Shown piece by piece: positions 16,899 through 25,505 of a stretch of DNA of 53,616 nt. Location: the NCBI RefSeq assembly GCF_001482405.1, contig NZ_LPXO01000020.1, forward strand, positions 1-53,616, in the 5' to 3' direction. The notes under the pieces were generated by a model. That model did no database searches, was not told where the DNA came from, and saw nothing but the letters and a program-made list of their open reading frames with translations. Source of the DNA: Pseudoponticoccus marisrubri (lineage in GTDB: Bacteria > Pseudomonadota > Alphaproteobacteria > Rhodobacterales > Rhodobacteraceae). The translations under genes were made by a program, and so were the position numbers. The first letter of the stretch is position 1. Each line of letters opens with the position of its first letter.

Positions 16899-17558
16899 TC
16901 AGGCCCTCCGGATCAGGGTGGAGAAGAAGGCGGCCAGCCGGGCGAGCCAGCCGGTCGGCGTATCGGGTTCAGGATCGCGGTCCGGCGGCCGCGGTGTTGG
17001 AGGTCGCCGTAGCAGGGTCAGCGCCTCATCCTCCGTCAGGCGAAGGATCGGCCGGGAGAAGTCGATGCGGCCGCTGCGATCCACGGACCAGACCGGGATC
17101 TTGCCGCCGGGATAGCGGCCGTGGCGGAACAGGTCGCGCTCTGCTTCCCGGCGCGGGATGATCGCGGCCGGTCGCCGCCAGTTGAGAAACGCGTCGGCGG
17201 CTGCAACGCGATTCCCGGCGTTGAGGTGTCGGGTCAGCGCGGCCTTCGCGATGCCGCCGGTGTTGTAGTGGAAAGAGACCAGCGCATCGAACTCGTGCGG
17301 CGCCAGCGGCACCTTCACGGCGCGCAGGACGGCTGCCTCGTAGCGCGCGAGGTCGGCGCGGAAGACCCGAAACGCCTCGCGGATCCCGGCATCGAGATCA
17401 GCGGGCATTCCGCGCGGCATGGTGGCCGGATCGGGCGGCCCGGCCGCGGCCGTGTGGCCGATGCCAAAGGTCCAGACCTGTTTCACATCGAGATAGGGTC
17501 CGGGCACGAGTCCTTCGTGCCGGACGAGGGCCAACAGGCCCCGGTTGGTCATGTGCAT
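16899..17558 (-). CDS. Phage endolysin, GH24 lysozyme
   Basis: 219 residues. The T4-lysozyme triad is present with exact spacing: E15, D24 and T30 in RHEGLVPGPYLDVKQVWTFG, followed by GIGHT. Further family segments are EFDALVSFHYNTGGI and FLNWRRPA. It hydrolyses the glycan strands of peptidoglycan. There is no signal peptide, so export depends on a holin. The C-terminal ~60 residues are an extra Pro-rich linker and hydrophobic helix (WLARLAAFFSTLI), possibly a membrane anchor. M3 is an alternative start. Confidence 0.92.
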   Translation of the reverse strand: MHMTNRGLLALVRHEGLVPGPYLDVKQVWTFGIGHTAAAGPPDPATMPRGMPADLDAGIREAFRVFRADLARYEAAVLRAVKVPLAPHEFDALVSFHYNTGGIAKAALTRHLNAGNRVAAADAFLNWRRPAAIIPRREAERDLFRHGRYPGGKIPVWSVDRSGRIDFSRPILRLTEDEALTLLRRPPTPRPPDRDPEPDTPTGWLARLAAFFSTLIRRA

Positions 17559-17562
17559 GGGA

Positions 17563-17694
17563 TTACCGAAGTAGCGAGAGGATCAGGATCAGTGCGGCGA
17601 CGGCGAGGCCGATGCGCAGACGGTGGGCAAAGACCGCTCGAGGGTCGGCCGGGTCGCAGCGGAGGGTGCGCGCGCGGCGGAGAAGGTCATTCAT
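17563..17694 (-). CDS. 43-aa single-helix membrane peptide
   Basis: Starts MNDLLRRARTLRCDPADPRA and ends in a transmembrane helix (IGLAVAALILILSLLR). It overlaps the holin-like gene upstream by 8 bp and is 4 bp from the endolysin gene, so it is translated within the lysis block. Possible holin or antiholin; no family recognised. Confidence 0.55.
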   Translation of the reverse strand: MNDLLRRARTLRCDPADPRAVFAHRLRIGLAVAALILILSLLR

Positions 17695-18037
17695 CGCCAC
17701 CGCCTTCGTTGGCGCGGCGCAGGCGCGCGAGCAGCATCTCGATGAAGGCCGGTCCAAAGACCCCGACGAGATAGGCGGCCGAACCCGCCGCTCCGCCTGC
17801 GGGGATCGCCTCGGGCGGCAGGCTGAGCCAGGCGGTGATCACGGCCATGGAGAGGCTGCCCATCCCGGCTGCGATCAGCCCGCCAAGCAGGATGTGTCGG
17901 AGCGCGTCGCGCAGCCGCATCTTCGTGGTCAGCGCGTTCGTGGCGCCGCCGAGCGCGCCCCAGGCGGCGAGGATCACGGCGGTCGAGGCCGCGAGTTCGC
18001 GCAGCACGGCCGCGACAAAGCTGCCGGTGTCGTTCAT
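17687..18037 (-). CDS. Holin-like membrane protein
   Basis: 116 residues from the ATG at 18037 with TGGAGATCC upstream. Three or four hydrophobic helices (TAVILAAWGALGGATNAL, HILLGGLIAAGMGSLSMAVI, AAYLVGVFGPAFIEMLLARL) with a charged tail; resembles the phage holin families placed before endolysin genes. It overlaps DUF2460 upstream by 4 bp. Expected to open the inner membrane for the endolysin. A larger reading frame covering this region in the same frame (to 19006) is an artefact over the tape measure gene. Confidence 0.7.
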   Translation of the reverse strand: MNDTGSFVAAVLRELAASTAVILAAWGALGGATNALTTKMRLRDALRHILLGGLIAAGMGSLSMAVITAWLSLPPEAIPAGGAAGSAAYLVGVFGPAFIEMLLARLRRANEGGGDE

Positions 18038-18663
18038 CGGCGGATCTCCAGAAGCGGAATGGAGGTGATCGAGCCGAGCCGCTCGAGGTCGAGCGTCACG
18101 TCGAGGACGTCGGTGTCGAAGCGGACTGGCACGTCGAAGGCAAAGCCCGCTGTGAGGACGACGCCCTCGGCGGGCGCGCTGTCGAAGGTGACGACGCCGG
18201 TGGTCGTGTCGACGGACCAGCCGGTGAGCTGCTCCGCGCCGTTGAGGGCGACGCGCACTGTTCCGGCCACAGGTTTGCCGATGGTGCGCGTCCAGGATTG
18301 CGCGCCCGAGGCGTAGTGCTTCACCAGTTGGAAGACGGTCGTCGTGCCGTCGCCGGCGCCGATCGCCTGGTCGGTCGGCCCCGGCGTCTGCGACGGCAGG
18401 CAGGACTTGTGATCCGCCCAGTCCTTGAAGCGGAAGCCGTGCAGCCGCCCGTTCCGCGCTTCGAAGAAGGCGACCACCGCCGCCAGATCGTCCGCGCGCC
18501 GGATGCCGTAGGCCACATCGTAGCGGCGTCGCGAATTGGCCCAACTGGCGTTCCTCTCCTCGTCGCCCGAGGCGAGCTCGACGATCTGGGTGCGCCGCTC
18601 CGGCCCACCCCGCGCGCCGCGACTGATGTTGTCGGGAAACCGAACCTCGTGAAACGCCATCAC
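18034..18663 (-). CDS. DUF2460 distal tail protein (GTA gp12-like)
   Basis: 209 residues with the family's landmarks: FHEVRFPDNISRGARGGPER, RRYDVAYGIRRADDLAAVVA, FFEARNGRLHGFRFKDWAD. In GTAs this protein forms the distal tail ring. It follows the tape measure gene (4 bp overlap) and precedes the lysis cluster, which is inserted between gp12 and gp13 homologues here. Intact. Confidence 0.93.
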   Translation of the reverse strand: MMAFHEVRFPDNISRGARGGPERRTQIVELASGDEERNASWANSRRRYDVAYGIRRADDLAAVVAFFEARNGRLHGFRFKDWADHKSCLPSQTPGPTDQAIGAGDGTTTVFQLVKHYASGAQSWTRTIGKPVAGTVRVALNGAEQLTGWSVDTTTGVVTFDSAPAEGVVLTAGFAFDVPVRFDTDVLDVTLDLERLGSITSIPLLEIRR

Positions 18664-21074
18664 ATGCCCCCCCGCCCGAGCGAGACCGCGCGAGCAATGT
18701 CTGCGGCGACTTGGGTGCGGGACTGCCGGAAGCTCTCGGCGTCGCGGGCCATGATGGTGACGTTGACCCCGCCCGCGCCGTAGCTCTGCGCCTCTCGGCG
18801 CGACAGCACCCGCTCACCACGCTGCAGGATCGCGGGCACCTCGTCGTGGCGGAGACCAGCCATGCCGCCGGAATGCATCCGGGGCGCGGCGGCGAAGGCC
18901 ATGGCCGGAACCAAGCGCGAGGGGCCGGCCGATCCGACCATCCCGCCCGCATGCAGCACGTTGGCGAAGATGCCGCCAGCACCGGAGAACACGCCGGAGA
19001 GCGCATTGGCGATCGGCCCGAGGATGAACTGCCGCGCCGCGAGCTGGGCGAGATCGGCGAGCAGCGAGGTGACGAGATCGCGGAAGTTCAGCTTCCCGGT
19101 TCGGACGAAATCGCCGACCGCGTTCTCGGCCGACTGGAAGGCGCCGACGAGGCTCTGGCCGATATCGCCGCCGATCTCGCGCGCCTTGCTGGCGTAATCC
19201 GACAGCGCCGCCGTGACCGCCTGCCAGCCGGTGACGGCAGCTTCGGTCGCGGGCTCTGCTGCAGCAGCCGCAGCCCCGGCGGCCGCACCGGCACCCGTCG
19301 CGGCCCGTTCCGCATCGCCGAGCGCCGTTTCCAGCCGCTCCGCCGCGCCGGTAGCCTCGGTCAGCGCGTCCGCGCTCGCCTCGTCGGTACCGCGCACGGC
19401 ATCGCGAAGCGCCTGCCAGCTTTCCAGTGGCGCGCGGGCCCCTTCGGCCAGATCGCGCGCGGCGCCACGGTAGACATTCGCGGACTCGAGCGCCCGAGCC
19501 GCCGCCTCGGTCAGACCAAGATCGGGCGCGGTGAGCGGGTTGTCCTCGAAGGCCCGGTCGAACGCCGCCTGCGCAGCCGTCGTGGCAGTGCTGGCCGCGC
19601 CCTCGAAGCGGTTCTCGATCTCGCCCAGGTCGACGTCCGGCACGAGTGAAATGCGCCGCTCCGACCCGAGCGCTTCCAGCCCCTGATTGATGCCGCCGAT
19701 GAAGCCGTTGATGCGCGAGACCACGCCGTTCAGCATCGCCTCGACGCCGTCGACCAGGCTGTTGGCCGCCTGGAACGCCAGATCGCCGATGGCGGCCGGC
19801 AGCAGGCCCCAGATCGCCTTGATCGCCTCGTAGGCCCCCTCGAAGGTGTTCGCCGCCGTGTTGCCGAAGCCCACCACGCTCTCGATGGCGCTCTGCATGC
19901 CCGACGCGGCGTCGGCCTTCAGGTCGAAGAACATCGCCGTGGCGGCTGCGCCCGCCGCGGCCGCGCCCATGCGAATCCGCTCCCAGACCTCGACGGCGAC
20001 ATCCTTAAGGAGCGACATGGCCTCGCCGAAGCCGCCGGCACCAGAGACGAGGCGGGTGAACTGATAGACGAGTTCGCCCGCGCCCACGATGAGCGCCCCG
20101 ATCCCGGTGCGGATCAGCGCGCCCCGCAGCACGACGAGCGCCGTGGCGAGGCCGCGGACGGAGAGCGCGGCGGCGGCCATGCCGGCGACCCACCGGCCCG
20201 CGAGGAAGGCCGCGAAGGTCGCGGCATAGGTGGTCAAGCGGCCGATGTTGTCGAAGAGCCCGCGGATCGCGATGCCGAGCGGCCCGGTGCGGCTGGCGAC
20301 CGCCGCCATGGCGTTGGCGACGGCTTCCAGCGCCGGCGCCGCGGCGACGGCCAGCTGGTTCGACAGCCCGCGCCAGATCAGCCCAAGCCGGGAGATGGCG
20401 TCGTTCGTGCGCTCGATCTGGTCGGCATCCTGCTCGGAGACCACGACCCCGAAGGCAAGCACGTCCTCGGTCGCCTGCCGCAGCGTCGCGGTGTCGATCC
20501 GGCTCATGGCGATGGAGCCTTCCTCGCCGAAGAGCTGGCCCGCTACTGCAGCGCGCTCGGCGGCAGGCACGAAGCTCTCGATGGCGGCATTGATCGCACC
20601 GACGCGCTGGTCCAGCGGCATGGCAATCAGGTCGCTGGCGGAAAGGCCCAGCCGGTCCAGCGCGTCGGCAGCCGGGCCGGTCCCGGCGGCCGCCTGGCTG
20701 AGACGGCGCGTCAGATCCTTCGTCGCCTGTTCGATGCCGGACATCGACACGCCCGCCAACTCGCCCGCACGCTCCAGCGTCTGGATCGAGGCGACGGTGG
20801 TGCCGAGCGACTGCGCCAGCTTCGCCTGAGCATCCACCGTCTGCAGGCCGGAGCGGACCATGGCGACACCGGCCGCCGTGGCCGCAGCCACCGCAGCAGC
20901 AGCGGCCACGCGCACCCGTCGCGAGAAGGCTGCGAGCCGGGCGTTGGCAGCCTCCATCTCGCGGCTGAGCCGTCCGAAGCCGCGCGACCCGGCCTCGCCC
21001 ACGCCTTCCAGTTCGGCGCGCACCTGCCGTCCGCCCACGGCCGCGAGGCGGACGCTGACCCTCTTCTCAGCCAT
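18660..21074 (-). CDS. Tail tape measure protein
   Basis: 804 residues, Ala-rich and mostly helical, with a TMP N-terminal region (VGGRQVRAELEGVGEAGSRG), central hydrophobic helices (~residues 265-345), and a lambda-type C-terminal domain (LADLAQLAARQFILGPIANA then LHAGGMVG, HSGGMAGLRHDEVPAILQRG, ERVLSRREAQSYG). Its length would set tail length. It overlaps the -1 frameshift part of the chaperone gene upstream by 8 bp, the standard siphophage order. Confidence 0.92.
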   Translation of the reverse strand: MAEKRVSVRLAAVGGRQVRAELEGVGEAGSRGFGRLSREMEAANARLAAFSRRVRVAAAAAVAAATAAGVAMVRSGLQTVDAQAKLAQSLGTTVASIQTLERAGELAGVSMSGIEQATKDLTRRLSQAAAGTGPAADALDRLGLSASDLIAMPLDQRVGAINAAIESFVPAAERAAVAGQLFGEEGSIAMSRIDTATLRQATEDVLAFGVVVSEQDADQIERTNDAISRLGLIWRGLSNQLAVAAAPALEAVANAMAAVASRTGPLGIAIRGLFDNIGRLTTYAATFAAFLAGRWVAGMAAAALSVRGLATALVVLRGALIRTGIGALIVGAGELVYQFTRLVSGAGGFGEAMSLLKDVAVEVWERIRMGAAAAGAAATAMFFDLKADAASGMQSAIESVVGFGNTAANTFEGAYEAIKAIWGLLPAAIGDLAFQAANSLVDGVEAMLNGVVSRINGFIGGINQGLEALGSERRISLVPDVDLGEIENRFEGAASTATTAAQAAFDRAFEDNPLTAPDLGLTEAAARALESANVYRGAARDLAEGARAPLESWQALRDAVRGTDEASADALTEATGAAERLETALGDAERAATGAGAAAGAAAAAAEPATEAAVTGWQAVTAALSDYASKAREIGGDIGQSLVGAFQSAENAVGDFVRTGKLNFRDLVTSLLADLAQLAARQFILGPIANALSGVFSGAGGIFANVLHAGGMVGSAGPSRLVPAMAFAAAPRMHSGGMAGLRHDEVPAILQRGERVLSRREAQSYGAGGVNVTIMARDAESFRQSRTQVAADIARAVSLGRGGM

Positions 21075-21731
21075 GGGAGTGATCCATCTGTTCGTTGAGT
21101 TTGGCGACCATCACCGCCTCGATGACGGGCAGCAGTTCGGCCATGGCGAGGGGCGGCACGCCGAGCGCGTTCCCGAGCGCGAGCGCCGCCGACATATCCC
21201 AGCCGATCAACGCGCCTGGCAACACACGCAGCTGGCCGCCGAGACGACCGACGAGGTCCCAGACCTGCCAGCCCTCATGGGTCAGCGGACGGTTCAGCCG
21301 CGTCGGGCAGTCCGGGCAGGTTTCCGCGCAGGCTTCGCAGTAGCGCTCGCCCCCGCCGAAGGACCACTCGGCGAGAGCGCGGAGGCGTTTTTTTCCTGTT
21401 CCAGCAGCAGGCCCTTCGAGACGTAGGTCAGCTGGAAGGCCTCGAAGATCGGCCAGACGTCGAGCAGCGCATCGATGGCCTCGGAGCTCGGATCGATGGG
21501 GTTGCCTTCAGCGTCGCCGATGCCCTCCCAGGCAAGCACCGCCCGCCGCGCGAGCGCCTTGGCGAAGGCGACGGCGCGCTCCTCGTCGAAGGCGCCCTCG
21601 GGCACCGCCTCCACTACGGGGTCGCTGCGCGTCGCCACCATCAGGGCGGTGGTCAGCGGGCGCAGTTGCACCCGGACGCCGGGCGCGAGGTCATGCCAGC
21701 GCGGCGCGTTCGTCAGGTCGAGCGTCAGCAT
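21067..21731 (-). CDS. Tail assembly chaperone, long (gpGT-like) product by -1 frameshifting
   Basis: After 115 codons in frame 0 (21731-21387), a -1 shift opens a stop-free frame of 106 codons to 21067: RLRALAEWSFGGGERY, a four-Cys cluster (CEACAETCPDCP), then EGWQVWDLVGRLGGQLRVLP and NALGVPPLAMAELLP. The shifted part resembles a T domain, and without the shift this 220-bp stretch would have no gene. Predicted 221 residues. It joins directly to the tape measure start. Confidence 0.8.
21294..21731 (-). CDS. Tail assembly chaperone, short (gpG-like) product
   Basis: 145 residues starting MLTLDLTNAPRWHDLAPGVR, Ala/Glu-rich, with a Pro/Ala/Lys-rich tail produced by reading past the slippery site in frame 0. 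Lies between the tail tube and tape measure genes, the position of lambda G/GT and GTA gp10. The ATG overlaps the tail tube stop by 1 bp. Confidence 0.82.
   Translation of the reverse strand: MLTLDLTNAPRWHDLAPGVRVQLRPLTTALMVATRSDPVVEAVPEGAFDEERAVAFAKALARRAVLAWEGIGDAEGNPIDPSSEAIDALLDVWPIFEAFQLTYVSKGLLLEQEKNASALSPSGPSAGASATAKPARKPARTARRG
21387..21393 (-). promoter_or_regulatory. Programmed -1 ribosomal slippery heptamer
   Basis: On the minus strand, frame 0 reads GAA AAA AAC, giving the canonical heptamer A-AAA-AAC. It lies 30 codons before the frame-0 stop and at the point where the -1 frame is open. This is among the most efficient bacterial slip sites known. Confidence 0.82.
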
Positions 21732-22669
21732 CAATACGTCTCCACATCGTTCACGAGGGTGGCGGTGCACATCCGGCCGACCACGCTGTCGCGTGCGGCC
21801 TGCCAGTCGAAGGTCGCCTGCACGCCCTGCGGCCCGGAAATCTCGATCCGGGGGCGCGGCAGGTAGACGGCGTGCACGGTGAAGGTGAAGCTCTCGCCCG
21901 AGGGCAGCACGTAGGCGAACTCGAGCTCGCAAGGATCTCCGTTGATGGCCTGCGTCACCAGCGTCTGGTCGGCGAAGCGGACCTCGATCCGGCCGGTCAG
22001 CGCCGCGATGGACGGGTCCGCCCCGTCGATGCGCCCGTCCGAGCGGATGGTCTCGATCCTGTCGAGGTTGTTGGCATAGGTGAGCTCGGCCGAAACCACG
22101 TTGCCGAGGGCGGTGCCGTTGCGGGTGATCGCCCCGTTGAAATGACCGAAGCGCTTCAGCTCCAGCGCTGCTGGGGTTCCAGCGCTGGTCGTCGTGCCCA
22201 CCGTCTCGCCCTGCGCGACCAGCCGCACCGTCGCGGTCAGCAAGCCAGATCGCTGCATCTGCCAGGTGATCTGGTCGAGCACGCAGCCGGAATACATCGC
22301 ATAGCGCGGCACCTCCGGCATGCCGGTCTCGATCGACATGCTGGGCAGCGTCCAGGCCCCCGACTGGAACTCGTGCGTCCACGGACCGGTACCGGTCGTG
22401 GTCGGCGCCCCGAAGGCCGCCTTCAGCCAGAAGCCGAAGGCCTCGGCGTCGAGCGGCACCACGACATCGCCATCGGCCGTCACCGCGTCCTTGATCGGCG
22501 CCAGAGGATCGCGGCCGTAGCCCAAGAGTTCCGAATTCAGCAGCGGCTGCTCTGCGCCGAGCGACGTGCTGGCGAAGGGCATGCGGGTGAAGCCGCTTGC
22601 AGGCGGCGTGCCATAGGTCGTCTCGAACGCAAGCGCCATCAGCGCCCGCGCCCCCTGGGCTCGTGCCAT
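21731..22669 (-). CDS. Major tail tube protein
   Basis: 312 residues, beta-rich. Begins with a tube-protein N-terminus (QGARALMALAFETTYGTPPA) and ends with a Gly/Pro-rich beta segment (PRIEISGPQGVQATFDWQAA). It precedes the chaperone pair and follows the tail terminator-like gene, as major tail proteins do in siphophages. Longer than GTA gp9; the extra length (ARDSVVGRMCTATLVNDVE at the end) appears to be part of the fold. Family call rests on position and general features. Confidence 0.78.
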   Translation of the reverse strand: MARAQGARALMALAFETTYGTPPASGFTRMPFASTSLGAEQPLLNSELLGYGRDPLAPIKDAVTADGDVVVPLDAEAFGFWLKAAFGAPTTTGTGPWTHEFQSGAWTLPSMSIETGMPEVPRYAMYSGCVLDQITWQMQRSGLLTATVRLVAQGETVGTTTSAGTPAALELKRFGHFNGAITRNGTALGNVVSAELTYANNLDRIETIRSDGRIDGADPSIAALTGRIEVRFADQTLVTQAINGDPCELEFAYVLPSGESFTFTVHAVYLPRPRIEISGPQGVQATFDWQAARDSVVGRMCTATLVNDVETY

Positions 22670-22693
22670 GGTGTTCTCCTCGAGTTGTGGGGG

Positions 22694-23113
22694 TCAGGCC
22701 AGCGGGTCGGCCGTGGAATAGTGCAGGACGACCTGGATCACCGCGGCCTTCAGGCTCGCCGCGCCCTCGACCGGAAGATCGACCGGGCGCGGCGCTTCTG
22801 CCTCGACCCAGTCGCAGAGCCCGCCCAGCGTGCGGTCGGTGGCGATGGCCGTGCCGATGCTGGCGGTCAGCGTGTCGAAGGCGACGTCACGGTCGGCGCC
22901 CTGAACGACAGCCTCGATCTCGGCGCGGTGCTGGTAGTGATAGGCCAGCGGAGAGAGCGTGACCTCCGGCTCGCCCGGCTCCCCGTCGCGCAGGATCAGC
23001 AGCCCCTCGGCCGGGACGCGTTCGGGGAGCACCTCGCCGCGCAGGGCGGTTGAGGGCAGCGCCGAAAGCCGAGCGTGCAGCGCGGCGAGGATGGTTTCGC
23101 GTGGGGTGGTCAT
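22694..23113 (-). CDS. Tail terminator-like protein
   Basis: 139 residues: TPRETILAALHARLSALP, LPERVPAEGLLILRDGEPGE, YHYQHRAEIEAVVQG, then an alpha/beta end. The pattern (short helix, beta strands, 'H-x-A-E-I-E' strand) is that of phage tail terminator/minor tail U-like proteins of Rhodobacterales. Position between connector and tail tube genes fits. The HEPN-like cargo gene is inserted just upstream. Confidence 0.7.
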   Translation of the reverse strand: MTTPRETILAALHARLSALPSTALRGEVLPERVPAEGLLILRDGEPGEPEVTLSPLAYHYQHRAEIEAVVQGADRDVAFDTLTASIGTAIATDRTLGGLCDWVEAEAPRPVDLPVEGAASLKAAVIQVVLHYSTADPLA

Positions 23114-23137
23114 CGTTTTTCTGCACCTGAAAGCCCT

Positions 23138-24124
23138 CTACCGAAACTGCTTGTCAATTTTCGCCCAGTGACCGTAGCCATATACCAATTCGAGAAGCGA
23201 CATGTTTAAAGCCGTCAAGTATTGATCAATAAAGCATTCAATTGCCATCAAGTGGAATAGCTCGACCTTAAGCTCGGCACCCGCTTCAAAGGCGAAGCCC
23301 ATACTCCCCTTTATCGCGCAACAATCCGACAGCTCTTCGGTCACGTTTGGTGCGCTGTGGGTAATATGGTTCCGTAGCACCCCGAACATTTTTATTGTAT
23401 CCATCCAATCGGTTATTTCCGTGTGCCGATAGGTTGAGGGCTTTCTCAGACCGCAGCTTGTCCAGTACGAAAGAGCAACACGCGGAAGGCCCTCATAGAG
23501 CTTTTTCCGTCGCCAATCCTCAAATCGCTTGGACCACGCGTCGTTCCAGCTTTCTGGATCTTCGTCCCGCCTATTAAATTTCCGTCGAAGGCCTTTGTGC
23601 TCTGGTCCCTTCATGAAATCATGGGGATTATGCCGCCGGAAAATCTCATGAGCGTCAAAGGTGATGTCCTCGATAACGCCGTACATGTCGGCGAAGCCAT
23701 AGGCAGCAATCAGCTCTTGAGACTCTGTGTACCTCTCAGCTGCCTCGCCTCCCGTCCAAATGGCCAGTGGAACCTTTACCGCGACTCCGTTTTGAGCGCG
23801 CAGCGTTTCTGTCTTCAAACGCCGATCATCGGCCAAATTCTCATAATAGTTGGCAGAGACATGCATGGCGTTAATGGTTAGCGCCCAGCGCAAGTAAACG
23901 CTTCGGGAAAGATCGCGCCAAGAGCCTATGGTTTCAGTGGTTTCCTCGATCCACTTTTCTTCCGGTTTGTCTGTTCGGTGAATCCAATTCTGGACGCCCT
24001 GCCCCTGATGATCGCGCCACTCGATCTTCTTCTGTGGCACGAAAGATGTTCTCTTCCGAATGCTGTCTACTGCCATTGGGTCCGCTTTCGTTCTACGCGG
24101 ACAAGATGACCAGACGCGCAGCAT
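23138..24124 (-). CDS. Unrecognised cargo protein with HEPN-like R-N-x3-H motif
   Basis: 328 residues from the ATG at 24124 (GAGG 8 nt upstream; M17 at 24076 is an alternative). No family recognised. Helix-rich, charged, with many Trp/Arg. Near the C-terminus VLRNHITHSAP contains R251-N-x3-H256, the signature of HEPN ribonucleases, flanked by helices as in that fold (MDTIKMFG before, LSDCCAIKG after). The DNA is clearly less GC-rich than its neighbours, and it separates tail terminator and DUF6441 genes that are normally adjacent. This fits a horizontally acquired accessory gene, possibly an abortive-infection toxin. Function unproven. Confidence 0.7.
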   Translation of the reverse strand: MLRVWSSCPRRTKADPMAVDSIRKRTSFVPQKKIEWRDHQGQGVQNWIHRTDKPEEKWIEETTETIGSWRDLSRSVYLRWALTINAMHVSANYYENLADDRRLKTETLRAQNGVAVKVPLAIWTGGEAAERYTESQELIAAYGFADMYGVIEDITFDAHEIFRRHNPHDFMKGPEHKGLRRKFNRRDEDPESWNDAWSKRFEDWRRKKLYEGLPRVALSYWTSCGLRKPSTYRHTEITDWMDTIKMFGVLRNHITHSAPNVTEELSDCCAIKGSMGFAFEAGAELKVELFHLMAIECFIDQYLTALNMSLLELVYGYGHWAKIDKQFR

Positions 24125-24163
24125 AAGCTCAACCTCTGTGGTGAAAACGCATCTTGCCTTACT

Positions 24164-24799
24164 TTACCGGATCCGGGCCTCCACCCAGTTCGCCACGATC
24201 AGCCCCGGCACGCTGTCATGCGCCCGCTCCGCATCCCGATCGAGGTCGAGCCGTTTTGGCAGCTTGACCTGCGGGACCAGCAAGAAGATCGGCGCGGTGA
24301 CCTGGTTGCGACCGGTCTTCGAGCGCGACGCAACCGCCTGGCCGCGTTTGTTGAAGCGGGCCCGGTCGGCGACGAGCAGGCTCGGGCCGCGCCGACGATA
24401 GACAAACCTCAGACGCAGACCGCGGCGGCGCTCCCATTCGCCGGGGGTGAGCTTGGCGCCGCGGAGGCCGCGGCCGGCAGCCTCGGTCGGGATCGCCAGC
24501 CAGAACCCGTCCTTCGAGCGGATCAGCGGGCCGGTGTCGTGGGCGCCGACGATGACGGGCGCCTTGGACCAGACCAGCGCCGCAGCGTTCAGGCTCTCGC
24601 CGGCCTTCGGGTAGGTCTGGCTCCGGATCGAGTTCGAGAGCCGACGGCCGAGCCCCGCGCCGGTGATCTGGCCGCGCCAGGCGGTCTTGAGCCCGGTCCC
24701 GGCCTCGCGCATGGCGGCGGTCACGGCCTTTTCGCCCGCTTTCACCTCCGCGGCCATTGCGGCGACGAGGTCGGGCGTGATGTCGAGCTTCAGCTTCAT
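24164..24799 (-). CDS. DUF6441 tail-completion/connector protein
   Basis: 211 residues: KLKLDITPDLVAAMAAEVKA, GEKAVTAAMREAGTGLKTAW, GRRLSNSIRSQTYPKAGESL, LIRSKDGFWLAIPTEAAG and a basic C-terminal half. Matches the DUF6441 family found between head-tail joining and tail terminator genes of alphaproteobacterial prophages; HK97 gp10-like function is plausible. Intact. Confidence 0.8.
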   Translation of the reverse strand: MKLKLDITPDLVAAMAAEVKAGEKAVTAAMREAGTGLKTAWRGQITGAGLGRRLSNSIRSQTYPKAGESLNAAALVWSKAPVIVGAHDTGPLIRSKDGFWLAIPTEAAGRGLRGAKLTPGEWERRRGLRLRFVYRRRGPSLLVADRARFNKRGQAVASRSKTGRNQVTAPIFLLVPQVKLPKRLDLDRDAERAHDSVPGLIVANWVEARIR

Positions 24800-24804
24800 C
24801 GGTG

Positions 24805-25116
24805 TCAGGCTGGGCGCAGATCAACGGTCCAGACGAGCCGCTCGCGGTCGCGGACAGGCTCGCCCTGGATGAGGAAGGCCTCGCCGTCGATCTCGATCCG
24901 GTCACCCGGGCGCGGGTTGGCGACCTCGGCGAGGCGCAGGTCCAGCCGGGTGGTTTCCGACCAGATGCGCGCCTCGCCGAAGTTCGTGACGTCGTCGGGC
25001 TGGCGCAGGATCGCGCGGACCAGCATGGGTGCGCCGCCCTCGGCGGTGTAGACGACGTCGCGCGCGAGATGCGCGTCCGCGAAGAGCGCATCCAGTGCCG
25101 CGGCGAAGGCGGTCAT
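24805..25116 (-). CDS. Head-tail joining protein
   Basis: 103 residues, mostly beta: ARDVVYTAEGGAPMLVRAIL, RLDLRLAEVANPRPGDRIEI, DGEAFLIQGEPVRDRERLVW. Small beta-barrel head-closure proteins (FII-like, phage_H_T_join) have this look and place. It overlaps the DUF2190 gene by one base and lies 5 bp from DUF6441. Confidence 0.78.
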   Translation of the reverse strand: MTAFAAALDALFADAHLARDVVYTAEGGAPMLVRAILRQPDDVTNFGEARIWSETTRLDLRLAEVANPRPGDRIEIDGEAFLIQGEPVRDRERLVWTVDLRPA

Positions 25117-25451
25117 CAGAAGCTGCCGTTCAGGCGCACCCGACCGATGGTGTCCGCGGCGCCGCCGGCCACCGCCTCGACGGCCACGCCGATGAGGGTG
25201 TTGTCGGTGGCGACCGTGGTGCAGCGCTTGTTGGTGTCGTCCCAGTAGATCTTGACGCCGACGGTCCAGGCCTGCGAGCCGATCTTGGTAAGGTCGAAGA
25301 CGCCGGTGAGCGCAGCCTCAACGGTGGCACCGTTGGCGGCATCGCCGGCCGCCACGCCGAAGATCGAGCCCACGAGCAGGCCGTCGCCTGAGGTCACGGC
25401 GTAGGGCGCGGTCAGGGTGAGAGTGGCGCCGGGCTGGACGTAGTTCTTCAT
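25116..25451 (-). CDS. DUF2190 capsid decoration protein
   Basis: 111 residues: MKNYVQPGATLTLTAPYAVT, SGDGLLVGSIFGVAAGDAAN, KIYWDDTNKRCTT, IGVAVEAVAGGA. This is DUF2190 (RecA/RadA-like annotation is a database artefact); members decorate the capsid surface. It follows the capsid gene in transcription order. Confidence 0.88.
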   Translation of the reverse strand: MKNYVQPGATLTLTAPYAVTSGDGLLVGSIFGVAAGDAANGATVEAALTGVFDLTKIGSQAWTVGVKIYWDDTNKRCTTVATDNTLIGVAVEAVAGGAADTIGRVRLNGSF

Positions 25452-25505
25452 TGCGGGATCCTTTCGCAGAACGACGACGGGCGGCCCATGGGAACCGCCC
25501 GTGCG

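Noticed and set aside
17687-19006. 439-codon frame covering DUF2460 and the tape measure end
   Set aside because: Only its last 116 codons (from 18037) have a ribosome-binding site and protein-like content; the rest is Arg-rich shadow.
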